A stretch of 9,964 bases of DNA from Treponema sp. (GCA_017963165.1 JAGCTZ010000220.1:1-9964); one strand, 5' to 3'; counted from the first letter of the stretch, positions 1 through 6,898 are shown. Notes: generated by a model not told the origin, from the sequence alone. Translations and numbers: made by a program.

Positions 1-166
1 CGCCAGAAAAATAGGAGAGCTTCTTTATACTCTTTTGAAAAATAATCAGTGCTATGAACCAAAAAAGTTCATTTCTTCTGATGAAAGAATTTCAAAACTT
101 GCAGAAGAAGCATTATTCTATGCGAATAATAGGGCTGGAGATAAAATTAATCTAACTTGCTCTTGA
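1..166 (+). CDS. Probable IS110-type transposase, C-terminal fragment (cut by window edge)
   Basis: The reading frame is open from base 2 to a TGA at 164-166 and gives the last 54 residues of a protein whose start lies outside the window. The stretch beginning ARKIGELLYTLLKNNQCYEP resembles the C-terminal end of IS110-family (DEDD/serine) transposases, where a conserved arginine-lysine helix followed by 'LL..LLK....YEP' closes the protein; this is recognition by eye, not an alignment. None of the catalytic residues would lie in this fragment, so family assignment is tentative. If correct, an insertion sequence sits immediately upstream of the methyltransferase gene, and the next roughly 100 bases would contain its right end. 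Alternative: the tail of an unrelated helical protein. Confidence 0.45.
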   Translation, partial: ARKIGELLYTLLKNNQCYEPKKFISSDERISKLAEEALFYANNRAGDKINLTCS

Positions 167-282
167 CAAAAAACATAGGAGGCGAAAGGGGTGTGTCGAA
201 AACCGCGCAGCGGGTTGAGACCAGGGGGAAGGCTTTCCCCCTCCGTCGCTTGGGCACGCAGACAAACTATTGAATTGATGTT
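167..282. other. GC-rich non-coding stretch with hairpins between transposase-like ORF and trmN6
   Basis: This gap is clearly richer in G and C than the AT-rich genes on either side. It holds a short hairpin (CCGC 203-206 with GCGG 210-213) and a stronger one (223-242, listed separately). No convincing -10 box or Shine-Dalgarno sequence for the following gene is visible; a TTGACA at 163-168 lacks a matching -10. It could be the non-coding right end of an IS110/IS1111-type element (where the IS1111 group encodes its guide RNA), or a dispersed intergenic repeat of the host. I cannot decide between these from one copy. Confidence 0.4.
223..242. repeat. Strong palindrome (8-bp stem, 4-base loop)
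   Basis: AGGGGGAA (223-230) pairs fully with TTCCCCCT (235-242) around the loop GGCT. There is no T-run after it on the + strand, so it does not look like a standard intrinsic terminator. It stands out because the surroundings are AT-rich. Confidence 0.6.
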
Positions 283-1047
283 ATGGAACAAATTGATACT
301 TTATCTAACAATAATAAAATTATTCAAGATCCAGATTCTTTTATGTTTGGCATTGATGCAGTGCTACTGGCTCATTTTGCCTGTGGTGGAGTTCGTGCCG
401 GCTGTAATGTTTTTGATCTTGGAACTGGGAATGGTATTATTCCTCTGTTGATGGAAAAAGCCTGTAAGGCAGCCTCCTTTACAGGTCTTGAGATTCAAAA
501 AAAATCTGTTGATTTGGCGCGCCGAAGTGTTACGCTTAATGGACTTGAAAATAAAATTCAAATAGTGCAGGGTGATATTAAAAATATTGCTACACTTTTT
601 TCAAAGCATACTTTTAATGTGGTTACATCAAATCCTCCCTATATGCCGTTTGACAAAAAGCAGGCTCAAAATGATTCGGAAGAAAAAGCAATTGCCCGAC
701 ACGAAATAATGTGTACGCTTGATGATGTTGTCAGCGCGGCAGAATTTCTTCTTCATTCACATGGCCGTTTTTTTATGATTCACAGACCGGAAAGGTTATC
801 CGAAATTTTTGTGGCGCTTGCAAAATATAAGCTTGAACCAAAACGAATGCGGCTTGTTCAGCCTTTTGAAAATGAAGCGCCTAATCTTGTTTTAATAGAA
901 GCCAGAAAGGATGCACGTCCCGGGCTTAAACTGGAGCCTGCTCTTATTGTTCGCGAAAAAGCTGGAAAAAATAAAGGTGAATATACACAGGAAGTTCAGA
1001 GAATTTATAAAGACATTTCCGGAAGTATATCAGATACAAGCAGATAA
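283..1047 (+). CDS. tRNA1(Val) adenine-N6-methyltransferase family protein (TrmN6/YfiC/YabB-like)
   Basis: A 254-residue SAM-dependent Rossmann methyltransferase. The N-terminal block IIQDPDSFMFGIDAVLLAHF (13-32) is typical of this family; motif I FDLGTGNGIIPLL lies at 44-56, an acidic LE (69-70) at the end of strand 2 fits the SAM ribose-binding position, GD at 97-98 the adenine-contacting loop, and the catalytic NPPY is at 117-120, which marks amino-group N6-adenine (or glutamine) methylation. E. coli TrmN6 methylates A37 of tRNA1(Val); the substrate here is inferred from the family. The start at 283 is nearly forced, because an in-frame TGA lies at 271-273, but no Shine-Dalgarno sequence precedes it. 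The last 43 bases overlap, tail to tail, the lipoprotein gene on the other strand, and the final ten or so residues extend past the usual family end. Confidence 0.88.
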   Translation: MEQIDTLSNNNKIIQDPDSFMFGIDAVLLAHFACGGVRAGCNVFDLGTGNGIIPLLMEKACKAASFTGLEIQKKSVDLARRSVTLNGLENKIQIVQGDIKNIATLFSKHTFNVVTSNPPYMPFDKKQAQNDSEEKAIARHEIMCTLDDVVSAAEFLLHSHGRFFMIHRPERLSEIFVALAKYKLEPKRMRLVQPFENEAPNLVLIEARKDARPGLKLEPALIVREKAGKNKGEYTQEVQRIYKDISGSISDTSR

Positions 1048-1541
1048 TTATAAGTAAAGCCATCTTCTTCTGTTACGATATATTTTCCGATTATTAAAAT
1101 TTCTGTTCCTGCTTCCGGATAATCCTGCGGCCAGTTGTGTTCGCCCTGCCAGACAAAATCAATTCCTTCCTGACAGCACATTGTCGAATCATTCATGATA
1201 ACAGAAAAATAAGGCAGTTTGCCTTCCGGATTATCAAAGGTTTGAAAGTTTCCTTTTATTTTGAAGATTTTGTTTTCGTAAGTTTCCGGTTCAATAAGCA
1301 TCTGAAAAAAGAAAGATGATATCATTGTGAAATTCATATTTGAAAGATCATAATCAATTTTGGGTAAAGAATTGCTTATCGTGGTTTCGTTGCCAGATGT
1401 ATTTTCTGAATTTGTGACGAGATTAGTGTTAGTTGTGTCTAACTGTTTATCGGATTTTTGTTTTTTGCAGGAGCAGGGAAGCAGCAGAAGAAAAATGAGA
1501 AAACCTTTTGATAATATTTTAATGAAATCTATGGTTTTCAT
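1005..1541 (-). CDS. Lipoprotein with OB-like domain and CC motif, coupled to znuB
   Basis: 178 residues. Residues 1-22 form a lysine-containing n-region and a hydrophobic stretch ending LLLLPCSCKK, a loose spirochaete lipobox with C23 or C25 as the lipidated residue (C25 has the better -1 serine). An Asn/Ser/Thr-rich linker (about 26-65) follows, then a compact domain (about 66-175) with the pattern 'YENKIFKIKGNF' (88-99), 'NDSTMCCQEGIDFVW' (117-131) and 'YPEAGTEILIIGKY' (141-154). I recall this pattern in uncharacterised exported proteins of anaerobic gut bacteria near metal transporters, with some likeness to the DUF1980 C-terminal region; its function is unknown. C122-C123 could bind metal or form a disulphide. 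The frame stays open upstream to 1682, but ATG 1541 is chosen because it overlaps the znuB stop as ATGA and directly precedes the signal peptide. The Shine-Dalgarno is poor, so coupling to znuB is likely. Confidence 0.8.
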   Translation of the reverse strand: MKTIDFIKILSKGFLIFLLLLPCSCKKQKSDKQLDTTNTNLVTNSENTSGNETTISNSLPKIDYDLSNMNFTMISSFFFQMLIEPETYENKIFKIKGNFQTFDNPEGKLPYFSVIMNDSTMCCQEGIDFVWQGEHNWPQDYPEAGTEILIIGKYIVTEEDGFTYNYLLVSDILPEMSL

Positions 1542-2371
1542 TTTAAAATTTTTCCCAAGATTGAACAGATGATAAATGCAATTATATCTGCTGCAACAAT
1601 TGTGCTTCCAACAGGAGTTCCTGTCAGAATAGAAACGAGAAGTCCTGCTATAGAGCAGACAACCGAAATAACAGCCGAACAAATTGTTACAGAGCGGAAG
1701 CTTTTAAAAATCCTCATTGCACTAAGTGCCGGGAAAATAACAAGCGCAGAAATTAAAAGAGAACCTACAAGGTTCATTGCCAGTACAATTATAATTGCTA
1801 TAATGATTGCAATTACAAGATTGTAAGCCGATGCGTGTGTTCCTATTGCCTGAGCAAAGGCTTCATCAAAAGTAACTGCAAAAATTTTATTATAAAAAAT
1901 TATAAAAGCAATTATAACACAAATAGAAAGCACGGCACAAAGCCATACCTCTGCTTTTGAAAGAGTAAGGATTGAAGTAGAACCAAAAAGAGTAGAGCAG
2001 ACATCACCGGAAAGATTTGATGAAACAGAAAAAACATTCATCAGAAGATAACCTATTGCAAGAGAGCCTACAGAAATCATTGCTATTGCGGCATCTCCCT
2101 GAATCTTTTTATTTTGTCCTGAGCGTAATAAAAGTATTGCACTTAAAATTGTAATTGGCAGAACAAGGAACATATTGTTTGTTATATTTAGAACAGAGGC
2201 AATACAGATTCCGCCAAAAGCAACATGGCTAAGCCCATCTCCAATAAATGAAAATCTTTTTAGGACAAGTGTTACACCCAAAAGAGATGAGCATAACGAA
2301 ATTAAAACTCCAACGATAAAAGCGTACTGAACAAATTTAAAACTAAAGTACATGGAAATAGTCTGAATCAT
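1538..2371 (-). CDS. znuB: Metal (zinc/manganese) ABC transporter, membrane permease
   Basis: A 277-residue, very hydrophobic protein of the ABC-3 permease family (ZnuB/MntB/TroC type), of normal length, with about eight membrane helices. Family landmarks are VLKRFSFIGDGLSHVAFGG (36-54), the cytoplasmic loop 'TFDEAFAQAIG' (167-177), which should dock onto the ATPase, and VGSLLISALVIFPALSA (202-218). As a dimer it would form the inner-membrane channel that receives metal from ZnuA. The start at 2371 overlaps the znuC stop as ATGA and is preceded by GGAGG at 2380-2376 inside the end of znuC. The 3' end overlaps the lipoprotein start in the same ATGA fashion. Zinc rather than manganese is inferred, not proven; these permeases do not reveal the metal by sequence. 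Confidence 0.93.
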   Translation of the reverse strand: MIQTISMYFSFKFVQYAFIVGVLISLCSSLLGVTLVLKRFSFIGDGLSHVAFGGICIASVLNITNNMFLVLPITILSAILLLRSGQNKKIQGDAAIAMISVGSLAIGYLLMNVFSVSSNLSGDVCSTLFGSTSILTLSKAEVWLCAVLSICVIIAFIIFYNKIFAVTFDEAFAQAIGTHASAYNLVIAIIIAIIIVLAMNLVGSLLISALVIFPALSAMRIFKSFRSVTICSAVISVVCSIAGLLVSILTGTPVGSTIVAADIIAFIICSILGKILK

Positions 2372-3036
2372 ATTTCCTCCAGCTGACTTGGAGATAAAAG
2401 CTGTGCTTCTTTATCCTGAATGCGAAGTATTTTTGTAGCATATTTTTTTGCAGCTTCTACGTCATGTGTAATCATTATAATTGTTACACCTTTATTGTTT
2501 AGCTGCTTAATAAGTTCATACATTTCTTCTGTAACAGAGGGATCAAGTCCACTTACAGGTTCATCAAGCAAAAGCATTTTTTGAGTTGCACATAATGCTC
2601 TTGCAAGAAGAACACGCTGCTGTTGTCCGCCCGAAAGTTCCCTGTAACAGCGTTTAGAAAGGTTTGCAATTTCCATCTGTTCCATTGCTTCTAAAGCAAG
2701 CTGTTTTTCTTTTTTATTATAAAAAGGTCTTTTTCCGCAACGAGACTGACAGCCCGAAAGAACAATTTCCCATACCGAAGCCGGAAAATCTCGCTGAACT
2801 TGTGTCTGCTGTGGTAAATAGCCTATTTCATCAGGAAGAACTCCATCGCCGGTACGGATTTGTCCTTCGATAGGCTTCTGGAGTCTTAGAATAGTTTTTA
2901 TTAGAGTTGTTTTTCCGGAACCGTTTTCTCCAATTATGCAAAGGTAGTCTCCTTTTTCTACAGAAAAACTAAGTTTATCTATAATAATAGATGAGTTGTA
3001 TCCTAATGTTAAATTTTCGCAGATAAGCTGTGCCAT
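2368..3036 (-). CDS. znuC: Metal (zinc/manganese) ABC transporter, ATPase
   Basis: 222 residues, a complete single ABC domain: Walker A GENGSGKT (36-43), Q-loop at Q76/Q77 in 'GYLPQQ', signature LSGGQQQR (134-141), Walker B MLLLDEP (154-160), D-loop SGLD (162-165) and switch histidine H191 in 'MITHD'. All catalytic residues are present, so it should hydrolyse ATP to drive uptake through the adjacent permease. It follows znuA after 21 bases with no strong Shine-Dalgarno sequence and overlaps znuB by ATGA. C-terminal regulatory extensions found in some ZnuC proteins are absent. Confidence 0.94.
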   Translation of the reverse strand: MAQLICENLTLGYNSSIIIDKLSFSVEKGDYLCIIGENGSGKTTLIKTILRLQKPIEGQIRTGDGVLPDEIGYLPQQTQVQRDFPASVWEIVLSGCQSRCGKRPFYNKKEKQLALEAMEQMEIANLSKRCYRELSGGQQQRVLLARALCATQKMLLLDEPVSGLDPSVTEEMYELIKQLNNKGVTIIMITHDVEAAKKYATKILRIQDKEAQLLSPSQLEEI

Positions 3037-3057
3037 AAATTTTCAGTTATATTTTTA

Positions 3058-3960
3058 TCAATTCAACTGCAATAAAGTCAAGTCATTTCGTAAAGTATTT
3101 ATATAATTTTTTCCGTTGAAAAGCTGGCTTAGTGTAGCGCTCTCCATTGAATCAAGAACGACAGTATCGCATTTAGGATTTTTAGAATAGCCTATAACAG
3201 TTTTTGCAAGCTTTTTATCTGAATCTTCCATTACGTAAACTGCATTTGCGCCAAGCTCGTCTATTTTCTTTCCAAGTTGTGCTGCTTTTTCTTTTTCCTG
3301 ATCTTTTGAAAGATTAAGCGGAGCAGGGCAATCATCATACATTCCTGAATAATTAAAGCCATAAAAATCAAACAGGCACTTGAAAGGAAATCTATCGCAG
3401 AAAACAAAGGTTGTGCTGGTTGCTTTTTGTGCTGTCAATTGAAATGCGCTGTCAAGAAGTTCAAGCTGAGCTATGTAATCCTGACATTTGCTTTTATATT
3501 TTTCTGCGTTAGCCGGATCTAATTCACAGATTTTTTCACAAATTTTCTGGCAGCAGATTATTGCATTTTGCGGGCATAAAACAAAATGTTCGTCAGCTGC
3601 TGAAAAAGAATTGTCATAGGTTTGAATCTCTGTGAGGTTCAGTGAGTTAGTGCCTGCTAACTCTTGTGCCCATTGTTCAGAAGGACCGCCGGTGAAAATG
3701 AATAAATCTGCAGTTTTTATAGCTGCTTCTTCTGGTTCACTTGGAACATAGTCGTGATAGTTGAAGCCGTTTTTTATTACAAGTGATAGATATAAGGTTG
3801 TATTTGAATTTTCATCTATTATGTTTCTTGTCCAGTCATATATAACCGGAGTCGTAGTAACAACCTTTAATCTTGGAGAAAGCATTTGTTTTTTAGGCAG
3901 ACAGGAGGTAAGCAGAAAAATAACTGCACCTCCCGCTAGAAATTGAAAAAATCTTTTCAT
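3058..3960 (-). CDS. znuA: Metal-binding lipoprotein of the ABC transporter (ZnuA/TroA-like)
   Basis: 300 residues of the cluster A-I solute-binding family. The signal peptide ends in LLTSC with C20 as the lipidated cysteine, so the protein would be anchored outside the inner membrane. Metal ligands of the family can be placed at H69 (in 'FNYHDYVPS') and H125 (in 'DEHFVLCPQNA'). The third position reads FVFCDRFPFKCLFDFYGF (186-203): the usual histidine is replaced by the 'DRFPF' variant that I know from related proteins of anaerobes. E245 or D246 in 'VYVMEDSDKKLA' fits the last acidic ligand region. There is no histidine-rich loop, so zinc versus manganese or iron is open. It is odd in its many cysteines (C129, C136, C137, C141, C145 near the second ligand, and others later). 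It starts 4 bases after the TIGR03545-like gene, with no clear Shine-Dalgarno sequence. Confidence 0.9.
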   Translation of the reverse strand: MKRFFQFLAGGAVIFLLTSCLPKKQMLSPRLKVVTTTPVIYDWTRNIIDENSNTTLYLSLVIKNGFNYHDYVPSEPEEAAIKTADLFIFTGGPSEQWAQELAGTNSLNLTEIQTYDNSFSAADEHFVLCPQNAIICCQKICEKICELDPANAEKYKSKCQDYIAQLELLDSAFQLTAQKATSTTFVFCDRFPFKCLFDFYGFNYSGMYDDCPAPLNLSKDQEKEKAAQLGKKIDELGANAVYVMEDSDKKLAKTVIGYSKNPKCDTVVLDSMESATLSQLFNGKNYINTLRNDLTLLQLN

Positions 3961-3964
3961 TTTT

Positions 3965-6301
3965 TTAGAACAATTTCTTTAGGCTTGATTTAGCTGCTTC
4001 TTTTGCCTTGTCCTTTGCAGAATTAACAGCATCGTCGGCAGCGGCTTTTGCTTTACCCAAAGTTGCGTCTTCAAGTTCCTGTCGTTTTGCATCAGCCTTT
4101 GCATAAAGCTCATCAATATTCTTTTTGTAGCTGTTCAATTTATCTGAAATATCATTAAAGTTGTTAATTTCGCCTAACGCACCATTTGTATATTCGTTAA
4201 TCTTGGCAAACAATTCTGTTTCGATCTTTTCTTTTATTACACCAAGCTGATTAGTCATTTCGGCTGTAAAGGCATTTATAAACTGTTTGTCTACGTCTGT
4301 ATTAAGCTTTAAATCAATTCCGGCAGATTGAGTATAACCAGCCTGAACTCCAAGCTTCATAGAACGGATTTTTTCAAGAGTATTTGCATAAATGGTAGAA
4401 ATAAATTCCGGTTCAAATGAAGGAGCCGAAAGCTCAAGCTCTGTAAAGTAGCCTGTTCCAGACAAATTAAAGCCGTCGTTTTCAAAAATCTTAAGAATAA
4501 AATCAAGCTGAGTTTTTGAAGAATCAATGCCAGGTACTCCAGGAATGCTTCCCATCTTGCTGGAAGGATAAGCCAGAGAAAGCTTGTCACAATTATAATT
4601 TGCAAGTAAAAGCGGTTCCTTTGAGGATTCTCTTGTATCAACTGTAATTTTTGCCTTGTGATCAATGTTAAAGAGAGAAGCGCTTACATTTGCAACTGCT
4701 GGTTTTCCAGTAAGTTCCATGTTATTTGTTATGTCAGTAGCATCGAATGCAAAAGAAGGACCAGAACCAGCCGCTTTTTTAATCCAGAATTTTGGAGCAG
4801 AATCTGTTTTGTATACAACATTTCTTCCGTCTGCACGGGCAATTGTCATTTTCTGCTTCTTTTCTTTTTTAGGTTTATCCTTGTTTTTGTTTTTTGCTTC
4901 CATAAGCATGGAAACTCCCTTTGTGTAATATGGGTAGTATTTTCCAAGCAGCTGATAAATGATTGAATCAAAAGTTCCGGAAATAAAATTCTTTCCTGTA
5001 TCAAGACTGATAGAAGTAAACTTATTAATCTGAGTGTCTACAATTCCTTTATCATTTACAATTGCTGACTGAATCTGTTCTGCAAGTCCACCAATTCCAT
5101 TTATGTCCGACTGAACTTCTTTTAATGCTGTGTCTGCATCTTTCTTTAGAGATTCAAGATTTGATTTAAGGTCATTAACAGTTTCCAGTGTTTCCTTAAT
5201 CTTTGTAGGATTTGTTTTAAGAGAATCCAAATCAATATTTGAAACAGCATCATAAGAAGTTTTTATAGTTTCTAGCTTGGCCTTTATTTCATCAGGCTTT
5301 GCTTTATATTTTTCGGTAAGGGCTTTTGCCTGCGCCTGAACCTCTTTAGAAACCTTAGGAGTCTGAAGTTGTTCGGCACATTCCTTCATGATTTTTTCCG
5401 GATTGTACTGATCAAAAAGTCCTGTTACAGAATCCTTGAGAGTGTCCATAGCTCCATTTGCTTTTGATTCAAGAGAAACCATAAAGGCAGATTTTTCATT
5501 TTCCTTTGCTTTTTTCTTTGCCTGCTTTTCCTTTTTCTTCTGGATTTTTGCAAGACGTTGAGCAGAAATGTCGCCAGAATATTTTCTATCTGTATTTGTA
5601 TCAACGCCAAGTACCGAAAGTTCATTCGCAACAAAACGGGACTTGAGCAGCTGATTCATGTCAAAATCAAAGGTGACTGAATCAACTGAAAAAAGATTTT
5701 TCATAGGTTGTTTTTTATTTGCAACCTGCCAGCCTTTCATTTTGAAGGTAGATTTTATAAAGCTGATATTAAGATAATCGATATCACATTTTGCTTCAAA
5801 AATACTTTCGCAGGTCGAAGTAATAACTTTACGAGCAATTATATTTTTTGTAAGGGTGAGTGTAATAATTACTGCGGCAATAAATGCAACAGTTGCAATA
5901 AGAGGAAGAAGTTTTATACGTCCTTTGTTCTGTTTGATTTCTACAGCAATAGTATTAAGCCTGTTGAGCTCCTTTTTTTCAAAGGTCATGTCTGCAGGAA
6001 TAGAAAACAATGCAACTTCTTTTTTGTTTTTTCCGCTTTCCTTAAAAAGTGATGTTACATATTTTTTATCTTCAGGAATAAAAAGCTTATCAAGGATTTT
6101 CTTATCGAGTTGTTTTTGTGTATAAGTTTTCTTAAACAACTTAGGAAGTTTTTTTACAGGGAAAGTTTTTATTTCTTTTGGAGGCTTTGGTTCTTTTTTT
6201 GCCTTTGGTGTCTTTGGAGTTTTAGCAGCCTTAGGAGCTTTTGGAGTTTTTTCGGCCTTTACAGACTTTTCATTTTCTGGAGTTGTATTTTCTTTTTTCA
6301 T
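3965..6301 (-). CDS. TIGR03545-like AsmA-type membrane-anchored protein
   Basis: 778 residues of unknown function that match my memory of family TIGR03545, normally encoded beside TIGR03546. The order is: a Lys/Pro/Ala-rich tail (about 14-60, repeats of KTPKAPK type), a predicted cytoplasmic segment, one membrane helix (about 131-150), then an AsmA-like N-terminal unit (about 171-240) with 'FKMKGWQVANKKQPMKNLFSV', 'DFDMNQLLK' and 'VANELSVLGVDT'. A long charged coiled-coil region (about 245-450) follows, then a beta-rich part (about 484-680) ending like AsmA repeats ('FNLSGTGYFTELEL'), and a C-terminal coil (about 685-775) rich in Ala/Lys. This suggests an inner-membrane protein reaching across the periplasm; a lipid-transfer or outer-membrane assembly role is inferred only from the AsmA likeness. 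AGGAG at 6313-6309 precedes the start, which overlaps the upstream stop as ATGA. Confidence 0.82.
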   Translation of the reverse strand: MKKENTTPENEKSVKAEKTPKAPKAAKTPKTPKAKKEPKPPKEIKTFPVKKLPKLFKKTYTQKQLDKKILDKLFIPEDKKYVTSLFKESGKNKKEVALFSIPADMTFEKKELNRLNTIAVEIKQNKGRIKLLPLIATVAFIAAVIITLTLTKNIIARKVITSTCESIFEAKCDIDYLNISFIKSTFKMKGWQVANKKQPMKNLFSVDSVTFDFDMNQLLKSRFVANELSVLGVDTNTDRKYSGDISAQRLAKIQKKKEKQAKKKAKENEKSAFMVSLESKANGAMDTLKDSVTGLFDQYNPEKIMKECAEQLQTPKVSKEVQAQAKALTEKYKAKPDEIKAKLETIKTSYDAVSNIDLDSLKTNPTKIKETLETVNDLKSNLESLKKDADTALKEVQSDINGIGGLAEQIQSAIVNDKGIVDTQINKFTSISLDTGKNFISGTFDSIIYQLLGKYYPYYTKGVSMLMEAKNKNKDKPKKEKKQKMTIARADGRNVVYKTDSAPKFWIKKAAGSGPSFAFDATDITNNMELTGKPAVANVSASLFNIDHKAKITVDTRESSKEPLLLANYNCDKLSLAYPSSKMGSIPGVPGIDSSKTQLDFILKIFENDGFNLSGTGYFTELELSAPSFEPEFISTIYANTLEKIRSMKLGVQAGYTQSAGIDLKLNTDVDKQFINAFTAEMTNQLGVIKEKIETELFAKINEYTNGALGEINNFNDISDKLNSYKKNIDELYAKADAKRQELEDATLGKAKAAADDAVNSAKDKAKEAAKSSLKKLF

Positions 6302-6801
6302 GACATTTCTCCTATTTTTACGATAAGCGGCAGCTTAGAAAGGAATACCACAAGCTTTGTCTTTCGAACAGCAGGAGCAAGGAATGCACGCCAGAACTTA
6401 AGGAATAGTCTTACAAGCCAGTAAACAGGAATATAAAGCACAAGCGAAGCAAGTAAGGAACCCATAACTATTGTATTATTGAATCTTGTAAAACCGACAA
6501 ACGGAATGTCGAGCAGCCACGAGAAAAATGGACGAATCTTTTCTATATTAAGGAACCACCAGCCGATTGTGTCGAAAAGGTTATCAAGTACAGGTGCAAG
6601 AAGCGAGAAGAGGAATGTAAAAAGAATGAAAGTTCCTTTATTAATTCGTATAAAAAGGAAGAAAACGGTAAGAATGTACCATAATGCATTTGTTTTTGGC
6701 ATAAAACCAAGAATCATTCCAAGACAGACTGCGTGTGCCACAGCCCCAGGATGAACATTACTGTTCAGAGCCTTAAAGAATCTTATAATTGCTTTTAGCA
6801 T
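6298..6801 (-). CDS. TIGR03546-like small membrane protein
   Basis: A 167-residue hydrophobic protein, first gene of the leftward operon. It shows a helical hairpin 'PGAVAHAVCLGMILGFMPKTN' (18-38), further membrane segments at about 39-52, 56-80 and 110-135, and a basic C-terminal tail. The 'A...GMILGFMPK' segment recalls DUF2062-type membrane proteins. The position directly before a TIGR03545-like gene, with an ATGA overlap, is the main support for the TIGR03546 name. The function is unknown; it is likely an inner-membrane partner of the AsmA-like protein. AGGAG (6811-6807) lies 5 bases before the start, a good ribosome binding site. Confidence 0.8.
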   Translation of the reverse strand: MLKAIIRFFKALNSNVHPGAVAHAVCLGMILGFMPKTNALWYILTVFFLFIRINKGTFILFTFLFSLLAPVLDNLFDTIGWWFLNIEKIRPFFSWLLDIPFVGFTRFNNTIVMGSLLASLVLYIPVYWLVRLFLKFWRAFLAPAVRKTKLVVFLSKLPLIVKIGEMS

Positions 6802-6831
6802 AATAACTCCTGTGAATTACTTTCTATAATT

Positions 6832-6860
6832 ATTCTATTCCAACAGTTCGCAAAATGCAA
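6832..6860 (-). promoter_or_regulatory. Probable promoter of the six-gene leftward operon
   Basis: Read on the minus strand: TTGCAT (6860-6855), a 17-base spacer, then TAGAAT (6837-6832), a 5/6 match to the -10 consensus with a weak -35. It would start transcription near 6825, about 25 bases before the start codon at 6801. I see no recognisable Zur or Fur operator palindrome here, although the operon carries a metal importer. Confidence 0.5.
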
Positions 6861-6863
6861 TAA

Positions 6864-6869
6864 TATAAT
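6864..6869 (+). promoter_or_regulatory. -10 box for the FtsH-like AAA gene
   Basis: A perfect TATAAT 46 bases before the start at 6916; transcription should begin near 6876. No good -35 is found 16-18 bases upstream, so the promoter is either activator-dependent or weaker than the -10 suggests. It lies back to back with the operon promoter on the other strand. Confidence 0.4.
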
Positions 6870-6879
6870 ACAGAGTGGT

Positions 6880-6898
6880 CCCTGAGCCTGTCGAAGGG
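6880..6898. repeat. Short palindromic repeat motif in the AAA gene leader
   Basis: CCCTGAGCCTGTCGAAGGG, with CCCT pairing with AGGG at the ends. I recognise this word as one that recurs in intergenic DNA of many unrelated bacterial genomes; here it lies between the predicted transcription start and the ribosome binding site. Only one copy is in the window, so the repeat nature rests on memory. Confidence 0.4.

Noticed and set aside
163..191. Promoter with TTGACA at 163-168 reading into trmN6
   Set aside because: No TATAAT-like sequence lies 16-18 bases downstream, and the region there is G-rich.
191..451. An 86-codon open frame starting before trmN6 on the same strand
   Set aside because: It runs through the GC-rich hairpins and then out of frame across the well-supported methyltransferase gene; it resembles no protein family I know.
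1542..1682. 47-residue N-terminal extension of the lipoprotein
   Set aside because: It lies out of frame inside znuB, and it would place the clear signal peptide in the middle of the protein; the ATGA start at 1541 fits much better.
4658..4966. Open frames of about 90-100 codons on the + strand inside the AsmA-like gene
   Set aside because: They are opposite-strand shadows with low-complexity Phe/Cys-rich products and no ribosome binding sites.
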